Assembly (NCBI RefSeq): GCF_013116825.1 | Contig: NZ_JABFNS010000062.1 | Coordinates: 1 to 49,186, forward strand | Source of the DNA: Myxococcus xanthus | Lineage (GTDB): Bacteria; Myxococcota; Myxococcia; Myxococcales; Myxococcaceae | Direction: 5' to 3' | Length of the DNA: 49,186 nucleotides | Part shown: positions 40,825-49,186 of the stretch, piece after piece | Layout of the letters: each line of letters starts with the position of its first letter | Numbering within the stretch: the stretch's first letter is position 1 | Translations under genes and position numbers: made by a program | Notes under the pieces: generated by a model | The model's database searches: none | Seen by the model: only the letters and a program-made list of their open reading frames with translations | What the model was told of the DNA's origin: nothing

Positions 40825-43800
40825 ATGGAATGGCCTTCGTCCGGACAGGGGGTTATGAGCGGACGCTCCATGTCTCTAGTCGAAGGTTCGAAGGTCCGTT
40901 ACCTCCCGCAGCCCGAATGGGGTGTGGGGCATCTGTTGTCGTTGCAGGAGGAGGGCGCCAAGGCGCTCGTCGCCTTCCCTGCCCGGGAAGACGCTCCGGT
41001 GCTGGTGTCCACCAAGGGTGGAGCCCTGGTGCAGTATCCGCTGCCTCCAGGCGAGCCGGTCATCACCTACAAGGGCCGCCTGGCGCTGGTGGTGCGCGAG
41101 GAGCCGGGGGCGCGCGGCCTGCGCCGCTACGTGCTGCGCTACGTGGAGAACGACGAGGAGGACGAGCTCCCCGAGTCCTCGCTGCGCGCGCTGCCGCCCC
41201 GCTCCGACCTGCTGTCCACCCTGCGCGAGGGCCGCGTGGGCGAGGCGCGGGCCTTCACGCTGCGCAAGCAGGCGCTGGTGTTGGATGACGAGCGCCGCTG
41301 CGACGCGCTGGGCGCGCTGCTGGCCAGCCGCATCATGGTGAAGCCGCACCAGGTGGGCGTGGTGCAGCGCGTGTTGTCCGCCAGCCGTCCGCGCTTCGTG
41401 CTGGCGGATGAGGTGGGCCTGGGCAAGACGATTGAGGCGGGCATGGTGTTCAGCGCGCTGCGCCTGTCCGGACTGGCGCGCCGCTGCCTGGTGGTGGCGC
41501 CCAGTCACCTCACCGTGCAGTGGCTGGTGGAGCTGTTCCACAAGTTCAACCAGCTCTTCACGCTGATGGATTCGGACCGCTACGCGCAGTCCCTGAAGGA
41601 AGCGCCGGAGGTGTCTCCCTGGGCACGCTTCCCTCTGGTGGTGACCAGCCTGGAGTTGCTCCAGCGCAGCGAGGAGCACCGCCGCGCGCTGGCTGGCGAG
41701 GACGCCTTCTGGGACCTGGTCATCATCGACGAGGCGCACCACCTCAAGGGCGAGCGCGCCTTCGAGGCCGCGCAGGTGCTGGCGAAGAACACGTGGGGCC
41801 TGTTGCTGCTCACCGCCACGCCCATGCAGTTGGACCCGGCGGAGTACCACGGCCTGCTCACCCTCATCGACGCGGCCACGGCGCCCTCCGTCGCGGGCTT
41901 CGAGGAGCGCCTCAAGCGTCAGGAGGAGCTGTCCGCCGCGGTGCGCGCGCTGATGGAGGGCGGCAAGCCGTCCGCCGCGGTGCAGGCGCTGGCGAAGCGC
42001 TTCCCCGAGGACGCGAAGCTGTCCTCGCTGAAGGACCGGGACGCGCTGCTGCAACACCTGTCGGAGACGTACAGCCTCAGCGACCGGCTGGTGCGCAACC
42101 GCCGCGCGGTGGTGGGCGGCTTCTCCACGCGCCGGCTGCACCGCCACCCGGTGGCGCTGCCCGCCGAGGAGCTGAAGGTCCGCGACGCCGCGCTGGCGGT
42201 GCTCGCCGGGGCCAGCCTGCGCGGCGCGCCGCTGGGCAACGTGCTGCGCCGGCTGGAGTCCAGCCCCGCCGCCTTCGCGGGCGCGGTGCGCGCCAACCCC
42301 GTGTTCAAGGGGCATGCGGACGCGCTGCGGTTGCCGTCGCGCGACGCGAAGTTTGGCGCCTTCCTGGGCGTGCTGCGCGGCGTCTGGAAGTCGGAGCCTG
42401 GGGCGAAGGTGCTCGTCTTCACGGAGAGCCGCGACACGCTGGACGCGCTCCAGTCCGAGCTGGGCCGCGAGGGCGTGGAGGCGCTGGGCTACCACGGTGA
42501 CTTGCCCCTGGTGGAGCGTGACCGGCAGGTGGCGCGCTTCCGCGACCCGGAGGGGCCCAAGGTGCTGCTGTGCACGGAGGTGGGCGGCGAGGGCCGCAAC
42601 TTCCAGTTCGCGCATCACCTGGTGCACTACGACCTGCCCTGGAGCCCGGCCACGGTGGAGCAGCGCATTGGCCGGCTGGACCGCATCGGCCAGACGCACC
42701 CGGTGGAGATTCACGTCTTCGACCCGGCGGGCACGCTGGCCTCCGACGTGCTGATGTTGCTGGCGGACGCGGTAGGCGTCTTCGGCGAGACGGTGGGCGG
42801 CCTGGACGCGGTGCTGGAAGAGGTGGAGGCGCGGCTGGCCGAGCTGGCGCTGATGCCGCGCGAGGCCCGCATGGCCTACGCGCAGGAGCTGAAGGCCCGC
42901 GTGGAGGCGGCGCGCGCGCAGGTGAAGCGCGCCTATGACCCGCTCCTGGACGTGCGCAGCTTCGACCGGCCCGCGGTGGAGCGCCTGGTGAAGCGCGCCC
43001 AGGAGCGCATGGGCATCGAGGCCGACGAGGAGGACGAGGACGGCGAGGCGGAGGCGTCCGGCGTGGAGGATGGCCTGTGGGGCATCGCGCGCGACCTGGA
43101 CGAGCGGCTGGAGGAGACGGTGACGGAGCTGGCGCGCCGGGTGGGCATCGGCGTGGACACCGACGAGCAGGTGGAGGCCTTCCAGGTGGCCTTCCAGTTC
43201 GGCCACGCGCTGAAGGTGGACGGACTGCCGGGCATCGACGTGATGGAGGACCGCACGCAGCTGGGCACCTTCTGGCGCGACACCGCGGTGGAGGCGGAGG
43301 AGTTGGAGTACTTCGCCACCGGCCACCCGCTGGTGGAGGCGCTCTTCGGCTTCCTGCGTGACGGCCCCTACGGGCGCAGCGCCTTCCGCTTCATCGAGCG
43401 GCGCGGACCCCAGAAGGGGCGCGGCGTGGAGCTGCTCTTCCACGCCCAGCTGCCGGAGCCAGAGGACACGTCCCCGGGGGCCCGGGTGCCCAGCCGCCAG
43501 CTGGCGCGCTTCCTGGAGCGCACGTTGGTGCACGTCGCGGTGGTGGATGCGGGCGGCAAGCCCAAGCCCGACCCCACGCTGCTGCCCGCGCTGGAGAAGG
43601 AAGGGAAGTCGCTCAAGGGCGACGAGGTGTCGCTTGCCTTCCCCGGCTTCGCGGACTTCGTGGACGCGGCGGTGCCCGTGGGCCAGAAGGCCGCCGAGGC
43701 GGAGCTGGCGAAGCTGGCCACCCGGGCGCGCAAGGCCATTGAAGCCGAGCGCGACGCCGCCGTGGCCCGCCTGCGCCTGTCCCTGGGACACCAGGGCCTC

Positions 43801-43923
43801 TCCACCGAGGCCGTGGAGGCGCAACTGGACGCGGAGCGCACCCACTACGCCCGGCTGCTGGACGCGCTGGCGGGGGCCAAGGTGGTGCTCGACTCCGCCT
43901 GCGGCTTCGTCCTCAACCGCTGA
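40825..43923 (+). CDS. RapA/SNF2-type superfamily II ATPase
   Basis: About 1032 residues. The N-terminal part (20-150) resembles the Tudor-like/N-terminal domain of RapA (GSKVRYLPQPEWGVGHLLSL). Motif I is DEVGLGKTIEAG (about 195-206), motif Ia VVAPSHLTVQW, motif II DEAH (about 302-305) and motif III LLLTATPMQ. The C-terminal helicase lobe has VLLCTEVGGEGRNFQFAHHL and QRIGRLDRIGQ (about 613). A long helical/acidic region and a C-terminal domain follow. RapA recycles stalled RNA polymerase. Length and motifs fit RapA-like helicases, but orthology is not shown. The start is ambiguous: ATG 40825 (GGGAGG 5 bases upstream), 40855 or 40870. It is a single gene, divergent from the PAS-GAF kinase. Confidence 0.9.
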   Translation: MEWPSSGQGVMSGRSMSLVEGSKVRYLPQPEWGVGHLLSLQEEGAKALVAFPAREDAPVLVSTKGGALVQYPLPPGEPVITYKGRLALVVREEPGARGLRRYVLRYVENDEEDELPESSLRALPPRSDLLSTLREGRVGEARAFTLRKQALVLDDERRCDALGALLASRIMVKPHQVGVVQRVLSASRPRFVLADEVGLGKTIEAGMVFSALRLSGLARRCLVVAPSHLTVQWLVELFHKFNQLFTLMDSDRYAQSLKEAPEVSPWARFPLVVTSLELLQRSEEHRRALAGEDAFWDLVIIDEAHHLKGERAFEAAQVLAKNTWGLLLLTATPMQLDPAEYHGLLTLIDAATAPSVAGFEERLKRQEELSAAVRALMEGGKPSAAVQALAKRFPEDAKLSSLKDRDALLQHLSETYSLSDRLVRNRRAVVGGFSTRRLHRHPVALPAEELKVRDAALAVLAGASLRGAPLGNVLRRLESSPAAFAGAVRANPVFKGHADALRLPSRDAKFGAFLGVLRGVWKSEPGAKVLVFTESRDTLDALQSELGREGVEALGYHGDLPLVERDRQVARFRDPEGPKVLLCTEVGGEGRNFQFAHHLVHYDLPWSPATVEQRIGRLDRIGQTHPVEIHVFDPAGTLASDVLMLLADAVGVFGETVGGLDAVLEEVEARLAELALMPREARMAYAQELKARVEAARAQVKRAYDPLLDVRSFDRPAVERLVKRAQERMGIEADEEDEDGEAEASGVEDGLWGIARDLDERLEETVTELARRVGIGVDTDEQVEAFQVAFQFGHALKVDGLPGIDVMEDRTQLGTFWRDTAVEAEELEYFATGHPLVEALFGFLRDGPYGRSAFRFIERRGPQKGRGVELLFHAQLPEPEDTSPGARVPSRQLARFLERTLVHVAVVDAGGKPKPDPTLLPALEKEGKSLKGDEVSLAFPGFADFVDAAVPVGQKAAEAELAKLATRARKAIEAERDAAVARLRLSLGHQGLSTEAVEAQLDAERTHYARLLDALAGAKVVLDSACGFVLNR

Positions 43924-44081
43924 AGGCGCCCCCCAATGTCCACCTGTTGACGCGTGATGGCGTGTTGCTGGGACTTCAAGAATTGCTGATTTTATTCTCC
44001 CAGTGAAATCGCGCGTCTTCAGGATGCCGGGCCATTTGACCGATTCCTCAATCAACGAGAAATAGGATGGTGGAGGCTCGT

Positions 44082-44876
44082 ATGATCCACCGAGGCACCC
44101 CACGCACACGACGTCAGTCGGGACAGGCCGCGGTGGAAGCGGCGCTGACCCTTCCGCTGGTGGTGTTCCTTGTCCTGGGGACACTGCAGCTCTTCATGAT
44201 GCTCCAGGCCCGCATCCTGGCGCAGGTGGCGGCATACCGGGCGGTGCGCGCGGGCAGCATCAACCACGGCAACTGCCTGCCGATGATGCACGCGGCGCTG
44301 GTGACCATGCTGCCCACGGTGGCGCGCACGGACAGCTCGGAGACCCTGGCGGCGGCCTTCTCCCCGCGCCGTCACAACCAATTCCGGGTGCGCAGCTCCT
44401 ACGGGCGCGACTTCAACGAGCCGCTGATTGAAATCGTCCGGGAGTCGCCGGATGCCGGCTGGGCGCAGGAGCTGACGGGGGGCGAGGACCTGCTCTTTGA
44501 TCAGCCCACGGACAACGCGGCGGCGCTTCGGGCCCGCACGTTGGAGATACGCATGGTGGCCTGGTACTACATGCGCGTCCCCTTCGCGAACTGGGTGATG
44601 AGCCGCATGCTGCTGGCCCACTTCCGGCTCCGGCGCTACACGGCGGCCAACCCGCTGATGCCAGTGCAGCGCCGCTCCGCGTGGTGGGGCGAGTCGAGCG
44701 CCACGCTGGGGCGCGACGGCTGGCCCGGCGGTGATTTGGGCACGCGCATGGTGCGCTGGAGCGACCAGGGACACTTCGTGTTCCCCATCCAGGTCAACGC
44801 GGCCATGCGAATGATGACGCCCGTCATGTCCGAGTACTTCATGGGAGGTCCCGCGTGCAATCTCCACGGCTCGTGA
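44082..44876 (+). CDS. TadE-like protein (pilus-assembly type)
   Basis: 264 residues. After a short basic head comes the class-III-like TadE signature: RRQSGQAAVEAALTLPLVVF, with a single membrane helix (about 20-42) beginning at Gly and a Glu near +5. The rest is periplasmic, with few Cys. TadE/TadG proteins are minor pseudopilins or accessory proteins of Flp pili processed by a TadV-type peptidase. No tadA, tadB, tadV or flp is in the window. GGAGG lies 5 bases before ATG 44082; ATG 44067 is an alternative without a good site. It overlaps the next gene by 22 bases. The 158-base gap before it holds no gene. Confidence 0.85.
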   Translation: MIHRGTPRTRRQSGQAAVEAALTLPLVVFLVLGTLQLFMMLQARILAQVAAYRAVRAGSINHGNCLPMMHAALVTMLPTVARTDSSETLAAAFSPRRHNQFRVRSSYGRDFNEPLIEIVRESPDAGWAQELTGGEDLLFDQPTDNAAALRARTLEIRMVAWYYMRVPFANWVMSRMLLAHFRLRRYTAANPLMPVQRRSAWWGESSATLGRDGWPGGDLGTRMVRWSDQGHFVFPIQVNAAMRMMTPVMSEYFMGGPACNLHGS

Positions 44877-46393
44877 GGCGCTCGCGGCGAGGCCAGGCGC
44901 TGGTGCTGTTCGCGCTGACGCTGCTGCTGCTGACGTTGATGGTGCTGATGACGCTGGGCTTCGGGATGCGCGCCAAGGAGCGCGTCGAAATCCAGATGGC
45001 CGCGGACGCGGCCGCCTACAGCCAGGCGGTGGCCACGGCGCGCGCCTTCAACGCCATCTCGGTGATGAACCGCGCCCAGGTGGCGCACATGGTGGCCATG
45101 GCCGGCACCCAGTCGCTCATCAGCCACAGCAGCCAGGAATACGCGGCGCATGACGTGGCCTGCCCCGGCTCCATCCCGCCGCCGGTGTGGTTCGCTGCGG
45201 ACGCCGCCGCCGCCACGCAGGTGCGGCAGCTCCAGGGCCGGGCCGGCAACCTGTTCCAGGCCGGGCTCAACATCTACGGCAAGCTCCTGAGCGAGCACAT
45301 CGCGGAGCAGGAGCTCACCCGGCGTGTCGCGCAGGCGGTCAACTCGGAGCTCCGCGCGCCGTCCGCTGGCGCGGCCAAGAGCTTCTCCGAGCTCAATGGT
45401 GGCAACGACGTCCCGGAGCGCGACGCCGTCATCCAGTCCATCAAGGCGGGCACTTATGGCTGCGGCGTGGGGGACGGAGCGCTCTGCCCTTCGGGCGGCG
45501 GCACCCCCGCGCTCAACGCCACCATGGGGAGCATGGGGTGGACGTGGGTCCACAACCGTCCGGGAGGCACCGCTGGTTTCGGCACCGGCGGCGCCGCCAT
45601 CTCCAGCAGCTTTCGCCGCTACGGCTCGGTGTCGCAGATGGACCCCGCGACGTACCACACCGTGTCGGGCCGCAACTCGACGGCGCATGACCACGGGCGC
45701 GTCGTCATCCCCACGCGCTGCACCCGAGCGCCGACGCTTCCGCCCATCGCGACGGATGCGTGGGTGATGTCCGACGAGGAGCAGACGCACGAGGACCAGC
45801 ACGTCTACGGCGCGCGCCTGCCCCCGGGCCAGGCGCCGGAGGACGGGAAGCCAACCTACGAGACGCACACGCTGGGCGCGTGCGTGGTGTGCCCCGGCAT
45901 CTGGCCCTACTCCGTTGGCTACAACGTGGACGAGCTGCACGCGGGCGCGTCCAACCACTACGGCCAGCCCAAGCTGTACAGCATCCTGTACCGGGACTAC
46001 GCGAGCGCGGAGCGCCAGGCCCGTCCGGACCCGTGGAACCTCTTCTTCCGCTTCCGCTTCGCGGGGACCGAAACAGAGTTCGACAACAGCAGCCCGTTGG
46101 GCCGCATCCGCCCCACGGGCCGCGAGGACGTGCACCGCAACCAGGTGGCCCTCTCCGCCGGCATGGTCTACTACCACCGGCCCCGGCCCGCGGCGCAGGG
46201 CGGCGGCTGGCGCGAGCCTCCCAACTTCCTCAACCCCTTCTGGCGCGCCACGCTGGTGAGCGCGGAGGGCGCCCGGGATGACCGGCCCGCGGACAGCCTG
46301 TCCGCCGCCGGCTTCTCCGGGCACGCGCGGGCGCTGCGAGAGCTGCACTCCGTGGGCTACCGGGGCGGTGGCCCCGGCGACAGGGGCTACTGA
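44855..46393 (+). CDS. TadG-like protein, membrane-anchored
   Basis: 512 residues from GTG 44855, preceded by GGGAGG. The N-terminus RRSRRGQALVLFALTLLLLT is the basic-Gly-Gln motif plus one membrane helix (about 12-36) typical of TadG/TadE-like proteins. The MRAKERVEIQMAADAAAYSQ stretch is the classical TadG helix after the membrane. The large exported region contains four Cys and is rich in Gly, Tyr and Trp. I see no VWA metal site, which many TadG proteins have. It overlaps the TadE-like gene by 22 bases and is followed 1 base later by another TadE-like gene, so translation is coupled. Confidence 0.85.
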   Translation: MQSPRLVRRSRRGQALVLFALTLLLLTLMVLMTLGFGMRAKERVEIQMAADAAAYSQAVATARAFNAISVMNRAQVAHMVAMAGTQSLISHSSQEYAAHDVACPGSIPPPVWFAADAAAATQVRQLQGRAGNLFQAGLNIYGKLLSEHIAEQELTRRVAQAVNSELRAPSAGAAKSFSELNGGNDVPERDAVIQSIKAGTYGCGVGDGALCPSGGGTPALNATMGSMGWTWVHNRPGGTAGFGTGGAAISSSFRRYGSVSQMDPATYHTVSGRNSTAHDHGRVVIPTRCTRAPTLPPIATDAWVMSDEEQTHEDQHVYGARLPPGQAPEDGKPTYETHTLGACVVCPGIWPYSVGYNVDELHAGASNHYGQPKLYSILYRDYASAERQARPDPWNLFFRFRFAGTETEFDNSSPLGRIRPTGREDVHRNQVALSAGMVYYHRPRPAAQGGGWREPPNFLNPFWRATLVSAEGARDDRPADSLSAAGFSGHARALRELHSVGYRGGGPGDRGY

Positions 46394-46394
46394 C

Positions 46395-47345
46395 ATGCGG
46401 GTTCGCCATGCACGAGGCCAGTCGCTGGTGGAGACGGCGCTGGGGGTGATGGTGTTCGTCACCATCCTGCTGTTCGGCATCTACTTCGCCGAGGTGGGCG
46501 CGCTGACGCTCAAGGTGCAGGAGGCCGCCAACTTCGCGATGTGGAACGCCACCGGCCGGGTGATGCACGACCCGCAGGACAACGAGTGGGGCCGGCGGGG
46601 CACGGTGCTCGCCGCCGAGGCGGAGGCCAACGGCCGCTACGCGGACTTCGACGGACGTCAGCGCATGGGCCGCACGGGCGTGGCCGTCCAGCAGGCCATT
46701 GCCCGCGCGCAGCCCATCCAGGTGGATTGCCGCCCGGAGCTGCCGGGCACCGTGCGCGGCCTCTCCATGGCGGACGCGGCCCCGGGCCTGGCCGGCACCA
46801 TCACCATGGGGACGCAGGGCATGGGGTGCACCGCGTCCTCGAGCATTCGCGGCGTCCGGATTGGCCGCTATCTGGAGAATGGCCGGGAGGGGTTCTTCAA
46901 GGTGTCGCAGCGCCGGGCCGCCGATGCCTTCACGGTGTGCGCCGCCGGGCGCGCCTCGGGCGGCCGCTGCACGGCGCGCTTCGGCATGTTGCTGGATGAC
47001 TGGGGGCTGGGCGGCGTGGAGGAGGGCCGGGCCTGCGCGCTCAACATCAACGGCGCGCGCCGGTGCGCCAACCCGGACTACTACGAGTGGGCGCAGCGCG
47101 TGTACCGGGCCAACGGCGCGGGCGGGAACGCCGGCTCCGCGCTCGCGGCAATCACCGGCGCGGCCGGCGTCAACGAGGACCAGTTCTTCATGAGCTTCCG
47201 CGGCGAGGAGGACAACTACGAGGAGAACCTCGGCTCCACGCACGCCGGCGGCCAGACGCGCTGGGAGGTGACGCCCTTCGACGCGCCCAACATCCGCTCG
47301 TACAACGTGGGCCGCGCGAACCACTGGCTCGGGGTGCCGCGGTGA
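46395..47345 (+). CDS. second TadE-like protein
   Basis: 316 residues. RHARGQSLVETALGVMVFVT with a single membrane helix (about 12-32) repeats the TadE/TadG head. LKVQEAANFAMWNATGRVMH follows it. The exported region has six or so Cys (VDCRPE, GMGCTAS, VCAAGR, GRCTAR, ACALNI, RCANPD) that could form disulfides. Its ATG begins 1 base after the TadG-like stop, and its end overlaps the following secreted-protein gene as GTGA. The trio plus the secreted protein form one operon. A surface filament or exported complex is likely by family, but the assembly machinery must be elsewhere. Confidence 0.85.
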   Translation: MRVRHARGQSLVETALGVMVFVTILLFGIYFAEVGALTLKVQEAANFAMWNATGRVMHDPQDNEWGRRGTVLAAEAEANGRYADFDGRQRMGRTGVAVQQAIARAQPIQVDCRPELPGTVRGLSMADAAPGLAGTITMGTQGMGCTASSSIRGVRIGRYLENGREGFFKVSQRRAADAFTVCAAGRASGGRCTARFGMLLDDWGLGGVEEGRACALNINGARRCANPDYYEWAQRVYRANGAGGNAGSALAAITGAAGVNEDQFFMSFRGEEDNYEENLGSTHAGGQTRWEVTPFDAPNIRSYNVGRANHWLGVPR

Positions 47346-48142
47346 CGTGGCGCCGGAGGCTGCTCGTCACGGCGTGCCTGCTCGGCGCGGCGCCGGTGGG
47401 GGCCCAGGGCACGGCGGCGAAGGCACCCGTGGCCGCCCAGGGCACGGCGAGCAAGGCACCCGCCGCGTCCCCGGCACAGCCCGAGGCTCCCGCGCGGCCG
47501 CGCTTCGCCTGGCCCCGCGTGCAGGTCATCGACACCGTCGAGTCGAATGAAATCGTCGAGGCAGGGGGCATCCCCGTCGCGCTGCGCGCCGTGCACGCGA
47601 AGGAGCGGATGGATGACCTGGTGCAGCGCTTCGCGGACGCCTTCATCCAGGCGGGCCTGCACCTGCCGCCGGGCCACGAGCAGCCACAGCTCGCCAGCGG
47701 CGCGGTGATGCTCACCGCCATCGACGGCCACCGGGGCATCACCTACACCGTCATCTTCCAGCCGCGGCCGGACCGCACCACGCTGATGTACCTCGGTGAG
47801 GCCAATCACGCCCTGCGCAGGGACCCGGCGGCGGCGGGGGACTTCGCGCCCATGCCGCCCCTGGCCAGCCAGGTGCTGCGCGTCAACAGCGAGAGCTCAC
47901 GCACGCTCGCCTTCCACGTCCCATTGTCCGGCGAGGCCGTGGACGCCTTCTACGCCCAGGCGCTCACGCGCGCGGGTTGGAGGCTGGAGGAAGGGGAGAC
48001 GTCCTTCTACGTGCGCGCGGGCGAGGAGCTGCGCGTGGTGCACGAGCCGGGCGAGGGGAACCAGCGGGCCGTGGTGCTGGTGTACCGCGGCGGACGGAGC
48101 GTGCCACCGCCGCCTCCTGGGCCCGCCGCCGTCGTGCGTTGA
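47342..48142 (+). CDS. secreted protein coupled to the Tad-like trio
   Basis: 266 residues from GTG 47342, overlapping the TadE-like stop (GTGA). A signal peptide is visible (WRRRLLVTACLLGAAPVGAQ, with cleavage after GAQ or nearby). A low-complexity linker with a repeated AAQGTASKAPAAS-like pattern follows, then a folded part (about 55-250: RVQVIDTVESNEIVEAGGIP, VALRAVHAKERMDDLVQRF, and so on). I do not recognise the family. The alternation of strands and the ending VLVYRGGRSVPPPPPG suggest a periplasmic globular domain with a Pro-rich tail. It lies 3 bases from a convergent gene end. Because it is coupled to the TadE/G genes it is probably an accessory component. Confidence 0.78.
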   Translation: MTWRRRLLVTACLLGAAPVGAQGTAAKAPVAAQGTASKAPAASPAQPEAPARPRFAWPRVQVIDTVESNEIVEAGGIPVALRAVHAKERMDDLVQRFADAFIQAGLHLPPGHEQPQLASGAVMLTAIDGHRGITYTVIFQPRPDRTTLMYLGEANHALRRDPAAAGDFAPMPPLASQVLRVNSESSRTLAFHVPLSGEAVDAFYAQALTRAGWRLEEGETSFYVRAGEELRVVHEPGEGNQRAVVLVYRGGRSVPPPPPGPAAVVR

Positions 48143-48145
48143 AGC

Positions 48146-48709
48146 TCAGGCGCGCAGCTTCTCGCGCAGCGCCTTGGCGCGGCCCTGCATGTCTGGATCC
48201 ATGCTCGTCAGCTCGACGGACTTCAGGCGCTGGTCCAGGCTCTGCGGCACCTTGGCCTTCAGCTTGCCTTCCTCCCCGAGCACCTCCAGCTTCGCCAGCG
48301 CCTTGTCGACGATGCGCTCGCGCGGGTGGTCCAGCAGGCTGTCGAGGAAGTACGCGTCCTCGGGCAGCTCCGGGTACTTCTCCAGGTAGTCCACCACGGC
48401 CTTCACCCAGTCGGCGCGCGTCTCGGACTCGGTGACCTTCTGCATGGCCTGCTTCTGGGCCTTGCGCTTGCCCTCGGGGTCGAACGTCTTCGCCAGCCCC
48501 TCCGGCAGCTCGCCGCCGGTGAAGAGCGCGTCCGCGGCGGCCTTGTACTTCTGGTAGCTCGCGCTGCGCTCCAGCTTCTGCTGCGCGGGGTCGTCCTGGC
48601 GGGAGGCGTACTTGCTGCCCTTGCCGCGCCCCGCGTCGATTTCGCGCCAGCTCTTGTTGCGCTTGCCGGAGAAGCCGCCGCCGCCGTTGTCGTCCCTGTC
48701 CTTGGCCAT
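48146..48709 (-). CDS. conserved hypothetical cytoplasmic protein
   Basis: 187 residues, highly charged (Lys, Asp, Glu) with an N-terminal Gly-rich, basic head (DDNGGGGFSGKRNKSWREID) and the rest mainly helical (YQKYKAAADALF, ADWVKAVVDYLEKYPELPED, IVDKALAKLEVL). There is no signal peptide or membrane helix. I do not recognise a named family. The helical repeat-like C-terminus (DHPRERIVDKALAKLEVLGE) resembles HEAT-type pairs. The gene starts 3 bases after the stop of the upstream minus-strand gene, so the two are one operon. The ATG is preceded by GGAGAGATGAAGG. Confidence 0.8.
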   Translation of the reverse strand: MAKDRDDNGGGGFSGKRNKSWREIDAGRGKGSKYASRQDDPAQQKLERSASYQKYKAAADALFTGGELPEGLAKTFDPEGKRKAQKQAMQKVTESETRADWVKAVVDYLEKYPELPEDAYFLDSLLDHPRERIVDKALAKLEVLGEEGKLKAKVPQSLDQRLKSVELTSMDPDMQGRAKALREKLRA

Positions 48710-48712
48710 CCT

Positions 48713-49162
48713 TCATCTCTCCTTGCGAGCGCCCCACAGCGCCGCCAGTCCGCGATGGACGAGGCGCCGCACCACCTCCAGTTCCTGGGAGGACAGGGGC
48801 TGCTCCTCGTCCTGCTCCGCCTCGAAGAGCGCCTCGTCCGCGTAGTCCTTCAGCGGCTGAGGCACTGGCGGGGCATCCGTGTCCGCCTCCATCACCGCCG
48901 GCTTGACGGACGTGAGTCCCGGCGGCCAGCCCAGCTCCAGCATGGCGTACAGCTCGAGGAGCAGGTGGCGGGCGACGCCATATCCTTCGTCCGTGAGCGC
49001 CGCCGCGTCAAGCGCGCCCAGCAGCGCGTCCTGTCGGTTTTCGAAGGCATGGGTGAAGCGCGTGCGCGTCTTCTCGTCGTCCTCCAGATAACGCCAGGCG
49101 GCCTCCACGAATTCGCCCGTGGGCGTCCCCGGGTGGAAGGGCGCGGGCGCGGGGGCCTTCAC
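48713..49162 (-). CDS. conserved hypothetical protein, probably 5' truncated by the contig end
   Basis: 149 residues if GTG 49162 is the start. The frame stays open to the edge through KKV and codons that fall in adapter-like bases (49173-49186), so the true start may lie beyond this contig. It is acidic and mostly helical (EFVEAAWRYLEDDEKTRTRF, GYGVARHLLLELYAMLELGW, SSQELEVVRRLVHRGLAAL). No signal peptide or catalytic motif is recognised. It precedes the 48146-48709 gene by 3 bases, so both are one operon. Confidence 0.6.
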   Translation of the reverse strand: MKAPAPAPFHPGTPTGEFVEAAWRYLEDDEKTRTRFTHAFENRQDALLGALDAAALTDEGYGVARHLLLELYAMLELGWPPGLTSVKPAVMEADTDAPPVPQPLKDYADEALFEAEQDEEQPLSSQELEVVRRLVHRGLAALWGARKER

Positions 49163-49172
49163 CTTCTTCGGG

Positions 49173-49186
49173 CTGTCCCTAAAACA
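49173..49186 (-). other. probable degraded Nextera mosaic end at the right contig border
   Basis: The last 14 bases, CTGTCCCTAAAACA, match 11 of 14 positions of the inward-facing Nextera end CTGTCTCTTATACA. The orientation is that expected for the right end of a library molecule, mirroring the intact adapter at 1-44. Genomic sequence would then end near 49172. The mismatches leave room for chance similarity. Confidence 0.55.

Noticed and set aside
40876-44184. An 1102-residue open frame antisense to the SNF2 ATPase gene
   Set aside because: The plus-strand frame has all helicase motifs. The antisense frame has Arg/His/Gln-rich low-complexity content and no recognisable domain.
1-49186. tRNA, rRNA, insertion sequences, integrases, phage genes
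   Set aside because: I looked for transposase motifs, terminal inverted repeats and tRNA-like folds by eye and saw none. A tRNAscan or ISfinder search would settle this.

Overview
The window is about 49 kb of high-GC DNA with very strong G/C preference at third codon positions. It is packed with multidomain signalling proteins, including five histidine kinases, five receiver-containing response regulators, a KaiC-like ATPase and a CheR/CheB pair. This content and gene style point to a myxobacterium of the Myxococcus/Corallococcus type. That is inference from gene content; no marker gene such as 16S rRNA is present. Bases 1-44 are not genomic. They match the Illumina P5/i5-index/Nextera read-1 adapter, and bases 49173-49186 look like a degraded Nextera mosaic end. 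The piece therefore appears to be a contig bounded by library adapters.

Layout. 336-2262 (-): a small secreted protein and a short-chain fatty acid transporter. 2440-4563 (+): a FUSC-type membrane exporter. 4571-6112 (-): a PAS-PAS histidine kinase. 6334-7564 (+): an AraC regulator and a DUF3703 protein. 7652-19006 (+): a large signalling block. It holds a double-domain KaiC-like ATPase, a single receiver, an unknown protein, a 1967-residue hybrid kinase with nine near-identical 92-residue HAMP-type repeats, then CheR, a CheB-like protein and a REC-PAS protein joined by stop/start overlaps. 19062-19998 (+): a small helix-turn-helix-like protein and two DUF5985 membrane proteins. 20102-24176 (+): a triple-GAF kinase overlapping a two-gene ABC-2 exporter. 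24438-27791 (+): a repeat-bearing lipoprotein, a serine/threonine pseudokinase and an ABC1/UbiB-family protein.

27805-28212 (-) and 28363-29025 (+) are divergent response regulators. 29202-38530 is entirely on the minus strand. Read in transcription order, it holds a pentaheme c-type cytochrome lipoprotein, a FIST-sensor/hybrid-kinase/receiver operon, a divergent tryptophan-dioxygenase-family heme protein overlapping a methyltransferase, and a hydrolase whose nucleophile is replaced by Tyr. 38795-40639 (-): a membrane PAS-GAF kinase. 40825-43923 (+): a RapA/SNF2-type ATPase. 44082-48142 (+): a TadE/TadG/TadE trio coupled to a secreted protein. 48146 to the end (-): two small conserved hypotheticals, the last cut by the contig end.

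A recurring theme is enzyme families with lost catalytic residues: the pseudokinase, CheB without its Ser, the hydrolase with Ser to Tyr, and the TDO-like protein without its substrate-binding Arg. Another is atypical sensory modules placed next to kinases: KaiC, FIST, HAMP repeats and DUF5985. The strongest candidates for undescribed biology are the KaiC/HAMP-repeat kinase/CheR-CheB block and the TDO-like/methyltransferase pair.
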